NCBI GenBank assembly: GCA_017992485.1
Contig: JAGOOL010000010.1
Span: 1-17,123, forward strand
From: Minisyncoccota bacterium
GTDB taxonomy: Bacteria; Patescibacteriota; Minisyncoccia; Phycocordibacterales; UBA9973
Direction: 5' to 3'
Length of the DNA stretch: 17,123 nucleotides
The notes under the pieces were generated by a model. That model had not been told where the DNA came from. It saw nothing but the letters and a program-made list of their open reading frames with translations, and did no database searches. The translations under genes and the position numbers were made by a program. Within the stretch, counting starts at the first letter, position 1. Every line of letters begins with the position of its first letter. Shown piece by piece: positions 1-8,105 of the stretch.

Positions 1-3000
1 ATCCTTTGTTTGCGCCAGACTGAACAACTAAATCTTCCATTTTTGAAAGACTTGATTTTACCTGTTCAATTGCAATTTTATTTTCTCGATAAGCAACGAT
101 GTGATCTTGCGGCGAAGAATAGCTTGCATCTTGCTTTTTGATCACTCCCGCAATAGTCGTATCGATCTGATTCTTCAAAATAACTCCTTGTGCTTCAAAT
201 TGAGTTTTACTAAGCACAGGAAGGAGACGACTAGATTGATCTTTCATGAGATTAATTTCCTCGGGAGAAAATACCCAAATGTCTTTCATTTCAACTTTTC
301 GAAGTGTAGTTTCATTTGGACCAAGCACAATGTCGCCTGAAACGTAATACGCGCCAGCATTGGTATCATAGTCAACCTTGAGTCCGTCCTTATCCATAAT
401 ATATTCTGGCTTTGCCTCTTCTGGGAGAAAAGCCTTAAATTTGATTGTTTGCTTTTCAGAATCTGGATTTGAAATCAAAAAGTGAATTTCAACTGAGTTA
501 AACTTCATGTACGTTTCGACGACCGGCTCAACACTCTGCTGCTGCACAACTCTCCGAGTTGTTGCAACCACCGCGCGTACATCAGCAAGTTTATTTTGAA
601 GCTTGAGGAGATTGTCTGTGTTTTGATTGTCTACTCTCAACAACTCATGAACCACTGGACTTACCTCACCCAAAATCTGGAGAGTCTTGATAAGTTTTTG
701 TGAATTTAACTCAAGCTGATTTCTGACTTTAACAATTTCTGTGTACGTGTCACCCGAAAACACAAGGTTAGCGCTACCAGCACCTGCTCCTGAACCCCCT
801 GAACTATCAACCGGGTCTTCGGTTTGTGTTGTCGCAGTAAATGAACGGGAAGCACCGCTTGCTTCTGCGCCATAGTAAACGACTACTTTAAAATAGTAGC
901 TGCCGATAGTAGGCACGGTTGCGGAAAGTGTTGTATTAAAATCCTGTCCACTGGCGATAAGTTTTGCTGCTGAACCGTAATATGTATCGTCTACGCCTCC
1001 GCATTGGTTATCTTGAGTAGCAACAACACACCATTCATATTGGTACTCATATGCACTGTTTCCCTCGTTTGTAATAGTTACGTTTGCGGCAACTGTTGGA
1101 ACAGTAGTATCACTCATTGCAGTAATAAGTACTTGCGCAGGCGCGCCAGTTACTTGCCAATAATCATTACGAATTATATTGCCGGTGCCGCCAACATCGA
1201 CAGACACAAGTGATTCCCACAATCCAGCAGTTCCGTCTGGATCAACCGTTGATGTGTATTCGTAGACACCAGCAGAAAGTCTTGTCATTGGAGTACTCGC
1301 CTGTACCTCAATACGAGTTGCGTCATAAATAGTTATTTCTGGTGTTGTTGTAGCGTCTATTGGGTTGGATTCAAAATCAAGCACTGTTAGTTTTGCGCGA
1401 TACGTGTGACCAGCCTGAATTTCTGAAACATCTGAGAGTGTCACTTTGTAGTCTTTTTCCTGTGAATCTCGGATAAGACCAATATCCGTCAGTACAGAAT
1501 CAAGATTTGTATCAAGCGTGTTTAGGCTTGAAGTAATAGTATCGATTTTACCTTCGATACTAGTGAGGCGTGCCGTTGTGTCTGCTCTGAAAGCCGCCTC
1601 AGCGACTTCGTGATCCGCAACTTGCTCTTCAACTCTGACATTTTGCGAAATAATGGTAAACGCATCACCATTTGATGGAGTAGATGTTAGTGCCGGGTCA
1701 ACTGTTATTTGTTTTGTTGAACCATTATACCCAGAAATTCTTCGACTTTGGCCATCGAGCGCGCCAGAGGTAAATGTAAGAACTGCATTTTTATAAAAAT
1801 CATTTGTCGCATTTGTGAGTGCGGTAATAAACGATGTTGTCGTCGCAGACAAGTCACTTACTGAACTTTGAGTGACAATCATGGCGCCAATTAAAACATC
1901 CATATTACTTTGGATATTTGTAACTTTAGTTTGAATGTCCTCAACTTTAAGCTGGCTGGCCTCAGCCAAAATCCGAGCGGCTTCCTGTGCAGCGCGTTCC
2001 GCCGCTTGTGCTGCACGTTCAGCATCTTGTGCAATCTGCTCAGCATTAATTGTTGAGACAGCGTCCCCGACATCTGCAGCTATCGTTCTTACTTCAAAAT
2101 TTGCTGCGCCATACCCAGTGACACCACCAGAAACAGCAGTAACTTCATATAAATAGCTACCGGAGGTTGTAGGGATTGTGTACGCATATCGATAGACTCC
2201 ATTTGAATCTGTAAGATAAGTCATAGTTGCCTCATCCACAATCTTTGTTCCTGATGGATTAAAGATGCTAATTGTTACAGTTGCATCATTTATTACTGAA
2301 CCATCTGCTAGTTTTGCTTGTGCATCAATTTGCACAGAATCACCTTGATCCACAACCGTACCGCCAAAAACTGGCGCTACAACAACCTCCGACTCAGCAA
2401 CAAGAAAACGTGTCGCTGTTGAATACTGAGACCACTGACCACCAGAGTCTTTGTAGCGAACATGCCAATAGTAGACACTACGGTCAGAGAGAGTAGCACT
2501 TGGAACTGCAAATGAACTACCGTAAGCAACCGTACCAGAATCATATAGTGGAGACGAGAAACTATCACTTGTACTAATTTGCCATTGAGCGGAAACAGCA
2601 GTGTGTCCACCATCTCCATCAGAAAAAGCAGATGCAGTGAGTGTTGGAGTTAGTGAGGTAACTTCACCTTGATCTACTGGTGTTGTGTTTGATGGGGCAA
2701 TAATAACACTTGTTGTATAACTTGTAGCTGTTGACCAACTTGACCATACTCCATCTGAATACCTCACTCTAAAATAATACGTTGTGCTGTGTGTTAGCTC
2801 AGTTGAACCCAATAACTCATTGGCAAATGTACCATTACCAGAGGTAATAGTTGTTGTTTCTTCAGCTGTAGAAGCTGTTCTGGTCCACACGGGTGTTGAA
2901 AAATCACTGTCATCATCTACTTGCCATTGTGTATCAAGATGCGCATTCGACTCGCCGTCTGAATAGGTAGAGCTTACTAATACTGTGTTTGTATCTTGCG

Positions 3001-5020
3001 CCACAGACGAATCAGCCGGTGTAGTGTTCGTTGGTGTATCAGGTGGACTTGTAGATGTTGAGCTTTTCCAAGCAGCATATGTATAGTTACCACTTGTCGA
3101 GTTGACCTCCGCAGAGTTACCAAGAGTAAAACCATCTGCCGTAAATGTTTTAATATCATTGGTGTCGTTTGAAAGGTTCATAAAATGCTGGGAACCGTTG
3201 GCCGCGATAGTACTTGAACTTGATTTATGCACTGCGGCTACCGCTGTGTTTCTTTTTGTCCACAAGAAATCTGGCTGAAAACCGGTACCCGTAATTTCAG
3301 TATCGACAGTGTTGTTACCTGCATAAGCGCCGACATCAAATGCTGAGCCTTCTTTAAAAGCAAAGAATGAGTAAGCGATGTTTACTGTATTAACAGTGGC
3401 ACCTGTTCCAACGGTGAATCCTCCACTATCGAGTGTTCTTACAATCGTACCATCAACAGTGTTTGCTGTCGCAGAAAACAATGAGCTTGTATTTGCCGCC
3501 ATAGCTGAAGAGCTCCACACTGAAAGTGCAGCGACGCCAACTGGTCGTTTGATTGTTACCATATTTGGAGCCACACCAAGGTGGTCGATAGAACGTGGAC
3601 TGAGACCGTTTCCAGAGTAATTTCCGATAACAAGATCTGCGGCGCCATTTGGTCTCTGTGGTGTTGTCGCATTACCAAACGCAATGTATTCATAGGTTAT
3701 ACCGTTTGTGTTAACAGTCGTGCTCGTGCCAACAGTGAAATCAGTAGTGCCCATCGACACAATGCCTCCACTAAAACCTACAGCTGAAAGAGAAAAGTAG
3801 TGTGTTGTATTTGTATCTGCTCGAGTACTCCATACGCCGTATTCCGTCGTATTACCCTTAATGAAAATCAAGTCCGGAGCAAATGATGTATCAATGGCTT
3901 GAGTTACACCTGTGCCAACATAGGACCCTCGCTGCATAGTGAAACTTCCGGAGGGTGTCGGATCGTCTGAACCGCCAAAAGCAAAATAGTTACTAACCAC
4001 GCCGAGCGCATTGACGCTTGTACTGCTACCAACCTGAAAACCGTCGGCGTCGAGAGACTGGATATGGTTAACGGCACTGACCGCAGCAGTTGAAACTGCG
4101 GATAGGTCGCCCCACATTTCTGTCGTATTGAAAGCTGGCACTATTGCGGAGTTTTGTTTAACAAAAACGAAATCTGGCTCGAATCCTACTCCAGTAATGT
4201 TTTTACTATCCACGGCATCACCAGTAAATTGGCCAACGTGCAATTTATTCGCCAAATTTTTGAATGCTAAATAATAGTACGTACTCGCATTTGCATTGTT
4301 CGTAAGTCCAACAGTGTAACCGTCGCTGTTAAGTGTTGTAAAGTAAACACCAGTAGTATCATTTGCCGTAGCAGAGAAAATGCCGGCATGGTTAGTACTC
4401 ATAGATGAAGTCCTAAATGTACCGGCGACAGCGGTTGCTCTTTTTGAAATAACTAGGTCAGGCTGAAAACCGGTAGTAATTACCTTTGTTGCAACACCAT
4501 CTCCAGTATATGAGCCGACACACATAACCCCTCCAGATGTACAATCTGATCCAGCGTAAGCAATATATATGTACCTTGTATTTACAGTATTTACTTCGAG
4601 GGCAGCCGAGACAGTAAATCCATCACTGTTAAGTGTAATTTCATTTTCGGTGTTGTCGGCAGTAGCTACGCCCAGATAAGCAGTAACGGAAGAAGGCATT
4701 GCTGATGATTTCCAAATCATAGAACCAGCTGCTGTTTCAGCTTTTATGATGACCACTTCAGGAGTAAATCCAACACCGGTTACGGCCAAACTTGTTCCGT
4801 TGCCGTAGTAGTAGCCTGTTTTAATAGAGAAATTATCTGAAGCCTGCGTTTTCTTTGCATCGATGAATGAGTATATCCCGGTAGTACTCACGACTAAAGC
4901 AAAAATAATCCAAGATATGAATGCAGTACGCAAAGGTCTAAATTGGGGATGCCTGCGCAAAACACGCAAGTTTGCCCAAATAGTAGGAGAGCTTTTCTTT
5001 TGGTTATTGAGTATGTTCAT
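1..5020 (-). CDS. Giant modular surface/secreted protein, partial (3' end outside window)
   Basis: I translated this strand codon by codon from the ATG at 5020 and found no stop through 1673 codons to the window edge. A TAA lies directly before the ATG, which fixes the start. Residues ~20-33 are basic and ~34-53 hydrophobic (FISWIIFALVVSTTGIY), so a signal peptide or membrane anchor is likely. Residues 66-652 hold six ~98-residue repeats. Residues ~657-769 and ~774-873 look fibronectin-III-like (YYFRVRYSDG, YYWHVRYKDSG), and ~877-975 Ig-like. An Ala/Glu coiled coil (AERAAQAAERAAQ) covers ~985-1025. Then come a short beta module (~1064-1127), another coiled coil (~1140-1185), further beta domains (~1190-1400), a Gly/Ser hinge (~1405-1417), helices (~1425-1495) and a beta domain (~1500-1590). 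Composition is rich in Thr, Ser, Asn and Ala with few Cys. The role is inferred to be surface display, adhesion or envelope structure; no enzymatic motif was seen. It may follow uvrA transcription (121-base gap) or use its own promoter near 5051. Confidence 0.9.
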   Translation of the reverse strand, partial: MNILNNQKKSSPTIWANLRVLRRHPQFRPLRTAFISWIIFALVVSTTGIYSFIDAKKTQASDNFSIKTGYYYGNGTSLAVTGVGFTPEVVIIKAETAAGSMIWKSSAMPSSVTAYLGVATADNTENEITLNSDGFTVSAALEVNTVNTRYIYIAYAGSDCTSGGVMCVGSYTGDGVATKVITTGFQPDLVISKRATAVAGTFRTSSMSTNHAGIFSATANDTTGVYFTTLNSDGYTVGLTNNANASTYYYLAFKNLANKLHVGQFTGDAVDSKNITGVGFEPDFVFVKQNSAIVPAFNTTEMWGDLSAVSTAAVSAVNHIQSLDADGFQVGSSTSVNALGVVSNYFAFGGSDDPTPSGSFTMQRGSYVGTGVTQAIDTSFAPDLIFIKGNTTEYGVWSTRADTNTTHYFSLSAVGFSGGIVSMGTTDFTVGTSTTVNTNGITYEYIAFGNATTPQRPNGAADLVIGNYSGNGLSPRSIDHLGVAPNMVTIKRPVGVAALSVWSSSAMAANTSSLFSATANTVDGTIVRTLDSGGFTVGTGATVNTVNIAYSFFAFKEGSAFDVGAYAGNNTVDTEITGTGFQPDFLWTKRNTAVAAVHKSSSSTIAANGSQHFMNLSNDTNDIKTFTADGFTLGNSAEVNSTSGNYTYAAWKSSTSTSPPDTPTNTTPADSSVAQDTNTVLVSSTYSDGESNAHLDTQWQVDDDSDFSTPVWTRTASTAEETTTITSGNGTFANELLGSTELTHSTTYYFRVRYSDGVWSSWSTATSYTTSVIIAPSNTTPVDQGEVTSLTPTLTASAFSDGDGGHTAVSAQWQISTSDSFSSPLYDSGTVAYGSSFAVPSATLSDRSVYYWHVRYKDSGGQWSQYSTATRFLVAESEVVVAPVFGGTVVDQGDSVQIDAQAKLADGSVINDATVTISIFNPSGTKIVDEATMTYLTDSNGVYRYAYTIPTTSGSYLYEVTAVSGGVTGYGAANFEVRTIAADVGDAVSTINAEQIAQDAERAAQAAERAAQEAARILAEASQLKVEDIQTKVTNIQSNMDVLIGAMIVTQSSVSDLSATTTSFITALTNATNDFYKNAVLTFTSGALDGQSRRISGYNGSTKQITVDPALTSTPSNGDAFTIISQNVRVEEQVADHEVAEAAFRADTTARLTSIEGKIDTITSSLNTLDTNLDSVLTDIGLIRDSQEKDYKVTLSDVSEIQAGHTYRAKLTVLDFESNPIDATTTPEITIYDATRIEVQASTPMTRLSAGVYEYTSTVDPDGTAGLWESLVSVDVGGTGNIIRNDYWQVTGAPAQVLITAMSDTTVPTVAANVTITNEGNSAYEYQYEWCVVATQDNQCGGVDDTYYGSAAKLIASGQDFNTTLSATVPTIGSYYFKVVVYYGAEASGASRSFTATTQTEDPVDSSGGSGAGAGSANLVFSGDTYTEIVKVRNQLELNSQKLIKTLQILGEVSPVVHELLRVDNQNTDNLLKLQNKLADVRAVVATTRRVVQQQSVEPVVETYMKFNSVEIHFLISNPDSEKQTIKFKAFLPEEAKPEYIMDKDGLKVDYDTNAGAYYVSGDIVLGPNETTLRKVEMKDIWVFSPEEINLMKDQSSRLLPVLSKTQFEAQGVILKNQIDTTIAGVIKKQDASYSSPQDHIVAYRENKIAIEQVKSSLSKMEDLVVQSGANKG
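3065..4825 (-). repeat. Six tandem ~98-residue protein repeats inside the giant ORF
   Basis: Each unit opens with a G-x-[YF]-x-G motif at residues 69, 169, 263, 365, 466 and 564, so spacing is 94-102 residues. About 15 residues later most units carry GFxP[DE], a few hydrophobic residues, then Lys. Each ends with a (D/S)-G-[FY]-T-V-G-like strand, VN[TAS], and an aromatic [YF]-x-[YF]-x-A[FYW] strand. This is all-beta character. Some DNA is nearly duplicated between units, for example the CTGAAAACCGGTA stretches near 3272 and 4462, which suggests growth by tandem duplication. I cannot name the domain family with certainty. Confidence 0.85.
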
Positions 5021-5050
5021 TTAGATACTTTGCGCGAGAATACATACATA

Positions 5051-5059
5051 ATTCTAGCA
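5051..5059 (-). promoter_or_regulatory. Possible extended -10 promoter of the giant ORF
   Basis: On the minus strand the sequence reads TGCTAGAAT, an extended -10 (TGn plus TAGAAT) about 30 bases before the ATG at 5020. No good -35 lies at the expected distance. Transcription would start near 5044 and leave a short leader without a Shine-Dalgarno sequence. Confidence 0.35.
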
Positions 5060-5109
5060 TGGCAACACCGAAGTCCGATGGGGAAATGATAAAATAGCCG
5101 AATTAACCC

Positions 5110-5129
5110 CTACTATTCATATATAGTAG
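5110..5129. repeat. Short inverted repeat between uvrA and the giant ORF
   Basis: CTACTAT (5110-5116) and ATAGTAG (5123-5129) form a perfect 7-bp inverted repeat with a 6-base loop, 13 bases past the uvrA stop. No T-run follows on the uvrA strand, so it is not a convincing terminator. It could be a weak mRNA-end hairpin or a protein-binding site. Confidence 0.3.
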
Positions 5130-5141
5130 CTATTAATAGAT

Positions 5142-7943
5142 TTAGAGTATTCTCTTGAGATACTTTCCCGTATGACTTTTTGGATTATTGGCGACTTCTT
5201 CTGGAGTGCCGCGGGCAATAATTTTGCCGCCGCCTTCCCCGCCTTCTGGCCCGAAGTCGAGCAAATAGTCTGCGCATTTGATGAGGTCAAGGTTGTGTTC
5301 GATAACAATGACACTATTCCCTTTTGCAACGAGACGATTGAGGACAGCAATCAAGTTTTGGACGTCGTCATAATGAAGACCGACAGTTGGCTCGTCGAGC
5401 AAGTACATTGTTCGCTCCAGATGCGGGCGATAGAGCTCAGAAGCGATTTTGACGCGTTGCGCTTCACCACCGGAAAGTGTTTTTGCTGATTGGCCGAGCT
5501 TGATGTAGCCAAGACCAACATCGTCGAGTGTTTTAAGCCGATCGTAAATCGATGGAACGTCTTTGAAAAATTCGAGTGCTTCTTCAACAGTCATCTCCAA
5601 GATTTCGTAAATGTTTTTGCGCTTGAATTTTACGGTGAGTGTTTCTTTGTCGAAGCGTTTGCCGTTACAGACGTCACACGTAACATAAACTGTCGGCAAA
5701 AAGTGCATTTCGACGGCGATTTCGCCATTACCTTCGCAGGCTTCGCAGCGTCCGCCTTTGACGTTGAAAGAAAAACGATTTACTTTCCAGCCGCGGAGGC
5801 GCGCTTCTTCTGTTGCAGCGAAAAGATCGCGAATGTGAGTAAATGCGCCAGTGTATGTTGCGAGGTTCGAACGTGGTGTTCGTCCGATCGGCGACTGGTC
5901 AATCAAAATCGCACGAGACAAATATTCGTGACCGGTAAATGTTGCGCAATTGTAAATAGTATTGGTTCGATACTTGCGTTCAAATTTTCCTTGGAGATTT
6001 TTGTAGAGTACTTCGTATAGGAATGAACTTTTGCCTGAACCAGAAACACCAGTGATAGCAACAAGTTTGCCGAGCGGCAATTCCATATTTTGATTTTGAA
6101 TGTTAAAAATATTTGCGCCAACGATTTTAATAACTCCCTTGTCGCCTTCGCGTCGGTTTTCTGGCACAGCGATTTCAGCTTCTTTGCGAAGGTAGGCAAG
6201 TGTACGCGAACCATTAGTAAGCTTTTTTGCAGCGGGTGTTTTTTCAAGCATATCGCTCAGCCATCCGCTCGCAATAACTTCCCCACCATGAACGCCGGCT
6301 TTTGGACCGATATCGATAATGTAATCGGATGCATATATAGTGTCTTCGTCGTGTTCAACGACAATGATTGTATTGCCGAGGTCGCGGAGCCCTTCGAGGG
6401 TTTTAATTAAGCGTTCATTGTCACGCTGATGGAGGCCGATCGTTGGCTCATCGAGAACATACATAGCGCCGACGAGTTTTGAACCAAGCTGTGAGGCAAG
6501 TCGAATACGCTGAGCTTCGCCGCCAGACAGAGTATTTGCACGGCGATCAAGCGCCAAATAGTCGAGACCAACGTCATACAAGAAAATGAGGCGATCTTCG
6601 ATTTCGCGCAAAACAGTTTTGGCAATTTCTTTTTCTTTTGGAGTGAGTTTGAGCGATCCAAAAAAATTCACCGCGTCTGTGACTGACATCGAAGTGACAT
6701 CGACAACGTTTTTGCGTTTGTCTACGCCGCCATTTGCACCGAGAAACACATTGAGTGCTTCTTTGCGTAAGCGTGCGCCGCCACAGTCCTCACACTTCTC
6801 TGTGCCGAGAAAATATTTTGTACCGAGACCGTTGCAGGTTGAGCAAGCACCATACGGAGAATTGAAAGAGAAAAGTCGCGGTTCGATTTCCGGAAAAGAG
6901 AATCCGTCGTTTGGACAAGCAAACTTTGCAGACATCAGGAATTCTTCGGCGCCGACAGCCACTTCATTGGCTTTTCCGCCATCTACTTCTCCACCATTGG
7001 CTTTACTAGATTTTCCAGCAACTGTGCCGTTTTTCTTTTTTGATTCCGGTTCGTCGCCATTCTGCTCTTCGCCAAATGAAATTTTGACCAAGCCTTCAGT
7101 TTCGAGAATGGCACGCTCAACAGCTTCTGAAAGACGAATTTCTGTATCACGAGGATTGTCAGTAAATTCATGGAGTGCAATTTCATCGACAAGAATATCG
7201 ATGTTGTGCGCCTTGTGCTTATCGAGCTCGATACGGTCGCGGAGATTCTGTAAATTGCCGTCGATACGAACACGCGCAAAACCCTTGCCAAGCATATCGT
7301 ACAAGAGCTGATAGTATTCACCTTTTCGTCCACGCACGAGTGGTGCAAAAATCCGAACGAGACGATCGTCAAATTCGACACCCATCACGTTTTTCAGCGC
7401 AGTTTTACTTTTTCCATCCTTTCCAGATTTTGATTTTGCTTCTTTTGTTTTCTCAGAAACTTTGTCTTGGATAAAGCGGCCGATTTCTTCATTGGACAGT
7501 TTTTTGATTTCTTCGCCGCAGATTGGACAAAACGGCCGGCCAACACGCGCATACAAAACACGCAGATAGTCGTATATCTCGGTAATTGTCGCAACAGTTG
7601 AACGGGGATTGTTCGAGCGCGATTTTTGATCAATAGAAATAGCCGGCGAAAGACCTGAGATCTCATCGACGTCAGGTTTGCCCATTTGGCGGAGGAATTG
7701 TCGAGCATACGAAGAAAGCGACTCAACATAGCGTCGCTGACCTTCGGCAAAAATAGTATCGAAAGCAAGCGATGATTTTCCAGAACCTGACATACCGGTA
7801 ATCGCAATCATTTTATTGCGTGGCATTTCAACACTGATGTTCTTGAGATTGTGCGTTCGCGCACCTTTTACCACAATTTTGCCAGCCGAAAAATCATTTT
7901 CTCGGTTTACATTTTCTTTAGATTGTCTTGAGGGATTTTTCAT
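5142..7943 (-). CDS. uvrA: Excinuclease ABC subunit UvrA, lacking the usual insertion domain
   Basis: UvrA is the damage-recognition ATPase of nucleotide excision repair; as a dimer it loads UvrB onto lesions. The 933 residues hold two ABC cassettes. Walker A motifs are GMSGSGKSS (50-58) and GVSGSGKSS (632-640), LSGGE signatures are at 472-476 and 823-827, and LDEP Walker B motifs are at 497-500 and 849-852. The C-terminal zinc module has C733, C736, C756 and C759. In the N-terminal half, C367/C370 and C384/C387 are only 13 residues apart. In E. coli UvrA the matching pairs flank the ~110-residue insertion domain, so that domain is absent here. Two polar low-complexity segments (~163-186, Lys/Ser; ~291-334, Gly/Lys/Asn) restore near-normal length. 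About 22 residues precede the family's usual start (KIVVKGARTHNLKNI), and no better ATG is present. There is no Shine-Dalgarno sequence. A good promoter lies at 8019-8046. Confidence 0.97.
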   Translation of the reverse strand: MKNPSRQSKENVNRENDFSAGKIVVKGARTHNLKNISVEMPRNKMIAITGMSGSGKSSLAFDTIFAEGQRRYVESLSSYARQFLRQMGKPDVDEISGLSPAISIDQKSRSNNPRSTVATITEIYDYLRVLYARVGRPFCPICGEEIKKLSNEEIGRFIQDKVSEKTKEAKSKSGKDGKSKTALKNVMGVEFDDRLVRIFAPLVRGRKGEYYQLLYDMLGKGFARVRIDGNLQNLRDRIELDKHKAHNIDILVDEIALHEFTDNPRDTEIRLSEAVERAILETEGLVKISFGEEQNGDEPESKKKNGTVAGKSSKANGGEVDGGKANEVAVGAEEFLMSAKFACPNDGFSFPEIEPRLFSFNSPYGACSTCNGLGTKYFLGTEKCEDCGGARLRKEALNVFLGANGGVDKRKNVVDVTSMSVTDAVNFFGSLKLTPKEKEIAKTVLREIEDRLIFLYDVGLDYLALDRRANTLSGGEAQRIRLASQLGSKLVGAMYVLDEPTIGLHQRDNERLIKTLEGLRDLGNTIIVVEHDEDTIYASDYIIDIGPKAGVHGGEVIASGWLSDMLEKTPAAKKLTNGSRTLAYLRKEAEIAVPENRREGDKGVIKIVGANIFNIQNQNMELPLGKLVAITGVSGSGKSSFLYEVLYKNLQGKFERKYRTNTIYNCATFTGHEYLSRAILIDQSPIGRTPRSNLATYTGAFTHIRDLFAATEEARLRGWKVNRFSFNVKGGRCEACEGNGEIAVEMHFLPTVYVTCDVCNGKRFDKETLTVKFKRKNIYEILEMTVEEALEFFKDVPSIYDRLKTLDDVGLGYIKLGQSAKTLSGGEAQRVKIASELYRPHLERTMYLLDEPTVGLHYDDVQNLIAVLNRLVAKGNSVIVIEHNLDLIKCADYLLDFGPEGGEGGGKIIARGTPEEVANNPKSHTGKYLKRIL

Positions 7944-7977
7944 ATGGATATGCTTCGCTTTAATATAAACAGAAACT

Positions 7978-8000
7978 CCCCTGCGCTTTGCGCTCGGGGG
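7978..8000 (-). other. GC-rich hairpin in the uvrA 5' leader
   Basis: CCCC (7978-7981) pairs with GGGG (7996-7999), and inside it GCGC (7983-7986) pairs with GCGC (7990-7993) around a TTT loop, with a 1x2 internal mismatch. It lies in the predicted uvrA leader (transcription start near 8012, ATG at 7943). A T-rich stretch follows on the minus strand, so it could act as an attenuator-like or mRNA-stabilising stem. Function is not shown. Confidence 0.4.
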
Positions 8001-8018
8001 TTACTATCTCACCGGAAA

Positions 8019-8046
8019 AGTATAGCACGAGGCTCTAATTTGACAA
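8019..8046 (-). promoter_or_regulatory. Sigma-70-type promoter for uvrA
   Basis: On the minus strand TTGTCA (8041-8046) is followed after 16 bases by TATACT (8019-8024), with an extended -10 TG immediately upstream (TGCTATACT). The predicted transcription start is near 8012, giving a ~69-base leader. Its -35 overlaps the -35 of the divergent promoter. I saw no inverted-repeat SOS operator of the Gram-positive or E. coli type. Confidence 0.7.
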
Positions 8047-8067
8047 AATTCATATATCAGTTATAGT
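8040..8067 (+). promoter_or_regulatory. Sigma-70-type promoter for the 8106 gene
   Basis: TTGACA (8040-8045) is followed after 16 bases by TATAGT (8062-8067). The start of transcription would be near 8074, about 32 bases before the ATG at 8106. The -35 shares bases 8041-8045 with the uvrA promoter on the other strand. Confidence 0.65.
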
Positions 8068-8105
8068 TTAGAAAATTATACCTCACAGCCAAAAATATAT
8101 ACGCC

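Noticed and set aside
101..3787. Short ORFs on both strands across the left 5 kb
   Set aside because: All lie inside or antisense to the uninterrupted minus-strand frame, whose repeats and domains show it is the true coding frame.
3065..4825. CRISPR-like periodic repeats
   Set aside because: Periodicity is ~300 bases, diverged and coding in frame. These are protein domain repeats.
6586..7311. A 241-residue plus-strand open frame antisense to uvrA
   Set aside because: It is a Ser/Pro/Arg-rich shadow of the uvrA codons. The minus-strand frame carries all family motifs.
8012..8046. SOS (LexA) operator over the uvrA promoter
   Set aside because: No CGAAC-N4-GTTCG-like or CTGT-N8-ACAG-like motif was found.
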